Of a stretch of DNA of 64,000 bases, positions 61,634-64,000 are shown piece by piece; position 1 is the first letter of the stretch, and every line of letters begins with the position of its first letter. Source of the stretch: Duncaniella muris (lineage in GTDB: Bacteria; Bacteroidota; Bacteroidia; Bacteroidales; Muribaculaceae); NCBI RefSeq assembly GCF_003024805.1, contig NZ_PUEC01000014.1, forward strand, positions 1 through 64,000. The letters are read 5' to 3'. Both the position numbers and the translations under genes were made by a program. Below the pieces are notes generated by a model, which worked only from the letters and a program-made list of their open reading frames with translations, did no database searches and was not told the origin of the DNA.

Positions 61634-63652
61634 TTAGAGTTCACTGAATGCCTGGGCTATGAGGCTGTCATCTGCGATGTTGGGGAGGGTTACTTTCAGC
61701 AAGGGGGTGCGTTCCATTTCGCGCTTGATTGCCGAGATAGCACCTTTGTTTCGGGCCCAGCTGCGACGGGCTATGCCGTTGTTGACGTCCCATAGGAGCA
61801 TTTCGTCAATGTGGCGGCGGGAGTCTTCCGAGCCATCGATCACCATGCCGAATCCTCCGTTGATCACTTCGCCCCAGCCTACACCGCCGCCGTTGTGGAT
61901 CGAAACCCAGGTGGCTCCGCGGAATGAATCGCCGATGACGTTGTGGACTGCCATGTCGGCTGTGAACTGTGATCCGTCGTAGATATTGGATGTCTCGCGA
62001 TAAGGAGAGTCGGTGCCTGACACGTCATGATGGTCGCGGCCAAGCACTATGGGGGCCGAGATTTCTCCGCGGGCTATCGCGTCATTGAACGCCTGGGCTA
62101 TCTTGGTGCGGCCTTCAGAGTCGGCGTAGAGAATGCGGGCCTGTGAACCGACCACGAGTCTGTTTGGTCCGGCTTCGCGGATCCAGTGGATGTTGTCGCG
62201 GAGCTGGCCTTTGATCTCTTCAGGGACATCTTTGAGTATCTCTTCGAGTACTTCGGCTGCAATGGCATCGCTCTTGGCGAGGTCTTCGGCTTTGCCTGAT
62301 GTGCAGACCCAGCGGAATGGTCCGAAGCCATAGTCGAAGAAGCTCGGTCCCATGATGTCCTGGACATATGAGGGGTAGCGGAAGGTGCCGTCGGCTTTCA
62401 TGATGTCAGCGCCGGCGCGTGATGATTCAAGCAGGAAGGCATTGCCGTAGTCGAAGAAATACATGCCGTTTTCCGTCAGACGGTTGATGGCTGCAACCTG
62501 CCTGCGCAATGATTCGCGGACTTTGGATTTGAATTCTTCAGGATTTTCAGCCATCATGGTCTTGGCTTCCTCGAAACTCAGACCTGCCGGGTAGTATCCG
62601 CCGGCCCAGGGATTGTGGAGAGAGGTCTGGTCGGAACCGAGGTCAACGCTGACTCCGTCAGCGGCGAGGCGTTCCCAGAGGTCTACCACATTGCCCTGAT
62701 AGGCGAGCGATACGGCCTCGCGGTTTTTGCGGGCTTCGGCGGTGCGAGTCATGAGATCGTCAAGCGAGGTGTAGACTTCGTCCACCCAGCCCTGGCTGTG
62801 GCGGGTCTCTACGGCCTTGGGGTTGACTTCTGCTATGATACTGACAACTCCGGCAATGTTGCCGGCTTTTGGCTGTGCGCCTGACATGCCGCCGAGTCCG
62901 GCAGATACGAAAAGCATACCGCCGAGGTCTTGCTCGCCTTCTTTGAGACGTTTGCGCCCGGCGTTGAGCACTGTGATGGTGGTGCCGTGGACAATGCCCT
63001 GAGGACCGATGTACATGTAGGAGCCGGCCGTCATCTGGCCGTATTGCGATACGCCCATAGCGTTGAAGCGTTCCCAGTCATCGGGTTTGGAATAGTTGGG
63101 GATCACCATGCCGTTTGTGACGATGACGCGCGGAGCGTCGGGGTGGGAGGGGAAAAGACCGAGCGGATGGCCGGAATACATCACCAGTGTCTGCGAGTCG
63201 GTCATCTCCGAGAGATATTTCATAGTGAGCAGATACTGTGCCCAGTTCTGGAAAACGGCACCGTTGCCGCCGTAGGTGATCAGTTCGTGGGGATGCTGGG
63301 CCACCCGCGGATCGAGATTGTTCTGGATCATCATCATGATCGCGGCGGCCTGACGTGAACGGGCCGGATAATCTTCGATGGGGCGTGCATACATTTCATA
63401 TGAAGGACGGAAGCGGTACATGTAGATGCGTCCGTAGGTCTCAAGTTCTCCGGCGAATTCGCGGGCCAGTTCGGCATGCAGATGTTCGGGGAAGTAGCGG
63501 AGGGCGTTTTTCACGGCCAGCCGTTTTTCAGCCGGCGTGAGTATGTCTTTGCGTCTGGGAGCGTGGTTGACGCTCGTATCATAGGGCTGTGCGGCAGGGA
63601 GGCTGTCGGGGATGCCGGCGCCTACGGCAGCACGAAATTCTTCTTTAGTCAT
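61634..63652 (-). CDS. hutU: Urocanate hydratase, long form
   Basis: This 672-residue NAD+-dependent enzyme makes imidazolonepropionate from urocanate. Hallmarks: QNNLDPRVAQHPHELITYGGNGAVFQNWAQ, YMYIGPQGIVHGTT, and DHHDVSGTDSPYRETSNIYDG. It is about 110 residues longer than the enterobacterial type, as is usual in Bacteroidales. Confidence 0.95.
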   Translation of the reverse strand: MTKEEFRAAVGAGIPDSLPAAQPYDTSVNHAPRRKDILTPAEKRLAVKNALRYFPEHLHAELAREFAGELETYGRIYMYRFRPSYEMYARPIEDYPARSRQAAAIMMMIQNNLDPRVAQHPHELITYGGNGAVFQNWAQYLLTMKYLSEMTDSQTLVMYSGHPLGLFPSHPDAPRVIVTNGMVIPNYSKPDDWERFNAMGVSQYGQMTAGSYMYIGPQGIVHGTTITVLNAGRKRLKEGEQDLGGMLFVSAGLGGMSGAQPKAGNIAGVVSIIAEVNPKAVETRHSQGWVDEVYTSLDDLMTRTAEARKNREAVSLAYQGNVVDLWERLAADGVSVDLGSDQTSLHNPWAGGYYPAGLSFEEAKTMMAENPEEFKSKVRESLRRQVAAINRLTENGMYFFDYGNAFLLESSRAGADIMKADGTFRYPSYVQDIMGPSFFDYGFGPFRWVCTSGKAEDLAKSDAIAAEVLEEILKDVPEEIKGQLRDNIHWIREAGPNRLVVGSQARILYADSEGRTKIAQAFNDAIARGEISAPIVLGRDHHDVSGTDSPYRETSNIYDGSQFTADMAVHNVIGDSFRGATWVSIHNGGGVGWGEVINGGFGMVIDGSEDSRRHIDEMLLWDVNNGIARRSWARNKGAISAIKREMERTPLLKVTLPNIADDSLIAQAFSEL

Positions 63653-63703
63653 GTTGCTGTATGGGGGGTGTATTGTTCGTGGTATTTTCTTTGCGGAGAG
63701 GCA

Positions 63704-64000
63704 TCAGTCGGCCGAGAGCACATCATTGACAAGCTCAAGCACTCTAGCTTCAGCTTCCATTGATTTTGCCGCTATTTCGGCGGCGCGGGTGGTTAGACGG
63801 GCAGCTTCCTCGCGGTTTTTGAGCGAAGCGGCATTGATGCGGACATTGAGCTGTGCGCCGAGGACAGCCGAACGTGCGGCCAGTGCGCCTACACCGGCAT
63901 CGCTGACAGATGCGGGATTGCCTGTGCGGGCCATTGATTCAAGAAGCGGGAATGTCTCGGCTGCGGCTTCCATAGTCGACAGCGGAATGCGGGTGGCATA
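63704..64000 (-). CDS. Cyclodeaminase/cyclohydrolase family protein (partial)
   Basis: Only the last 98 codons are present; the frame runs off the right edge. It matches the C-terminal part of formimidoyl-tetrahydrofolate cyclodeaminase (FTCD-C/FchA type): RIPLSTMEAAAETFP, NPASVSDAGVGALAARSAVLGAQLNVRINA. It would handle the formimino group freed by histidine breakdown, which agrees with its place just before hutU. Confidence 0.88.
   Translation of the reverse strand, partial: YATRIPLSTMEAAAETFPLLESMARTGNPASVSDAGVGALAARSAVLGAQLNVRINAASLKNREEAARLTTRAAEIAAKSMEAEARVLELVNDVLSAD

Noticed and set aside
61634-63652. Fusion or insertion in hutU because of its 672-residue length
   Set aside because: The long form is known for this order, and the conserved blocks are in normal order without a foreign domain.

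Overview
The window looks like chromosomal DNA of a Bacteroidales bacterium, most likely a Muribaculaceae-type gut species (inference). Support comes from many promoters of the Bacteroidetes form TTTG-N19-21-TAnnTTTG, a SusC/SusD/SusE locus, the ilvD-ilvB-ilvN-thioesterase-ilvC operon typical of the order, Bacteroidetes-only families (DUF4494, DUF3822), a GT3 glycogen synthase, and a long-form urocanate hydratase. The core genes are moderately GC-rich; one block near the left end is visibly AT-rich.

Left end (about 115-13,197): a 13-kb integrative mobilizable element inserted in the 3' end of tRNA-Phe. A 13-bp piece of the tRNA end is repeated at both borders. The element has a tyrosine integrase, a RhuM-Fic protein, nine tightly packed and co-directional genes of unknown function (mostly small membrane proteins), an excisionase-like HTH protein, a DUF3987 helicase/primase-like protein, a repeat-rich non-coding region with five iteron-like repeats (probable origin region), and MobC plus relaxase genes. 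Copies of TAGTGACTA cluster at both ends and look like integrase arm sites. The nine-gene cargo operon is the best candidate for an undescribed system.

Middle (13.2-35.3 kb): tRNA-Phe, a repeat-rich spacer, a DUF3737 protein, a MalY-type C-S lyase with a MATE exporter, the isoleucine/valine operon, rpsT between two tRNA-Glu genes, recO, tRNA-Pro, the DUF177-rpmF-fabH operon, era, an L-cysteine desulfidase-like gene, and a glycogen synthase-phosphorylase pair.

35.3-45.6 kb is a carbohydrate region showing rearrangement: a secreted alpha/beta hydrolase and a truncated secreted-protein gene lie between two copies of a 62-bp repeat, followed by a GH28 pectinase, a collapsed GH51 arabinofuranosidase pseudogene, and susE-susD-susC. 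The susC promoter has homopolymer tracts in its spacer.

45.6-58.6 kb is mostly housekeeping: a YgjP-like metalloprotease, nadK with a shortened ACT-type partner, pdxJ-exbB-exbD-tonB, rsmD, DUF3822, DUF805, DUF4494, yggS, three genes of nonulosonic (sialic/legionaminic-type) acid sugar activation, obgE and yraN. The right end (58.9-64 kb) is a histidine degradation operon (cyclodeaminase, hutU, hutH, hutI) cut by the window edge.
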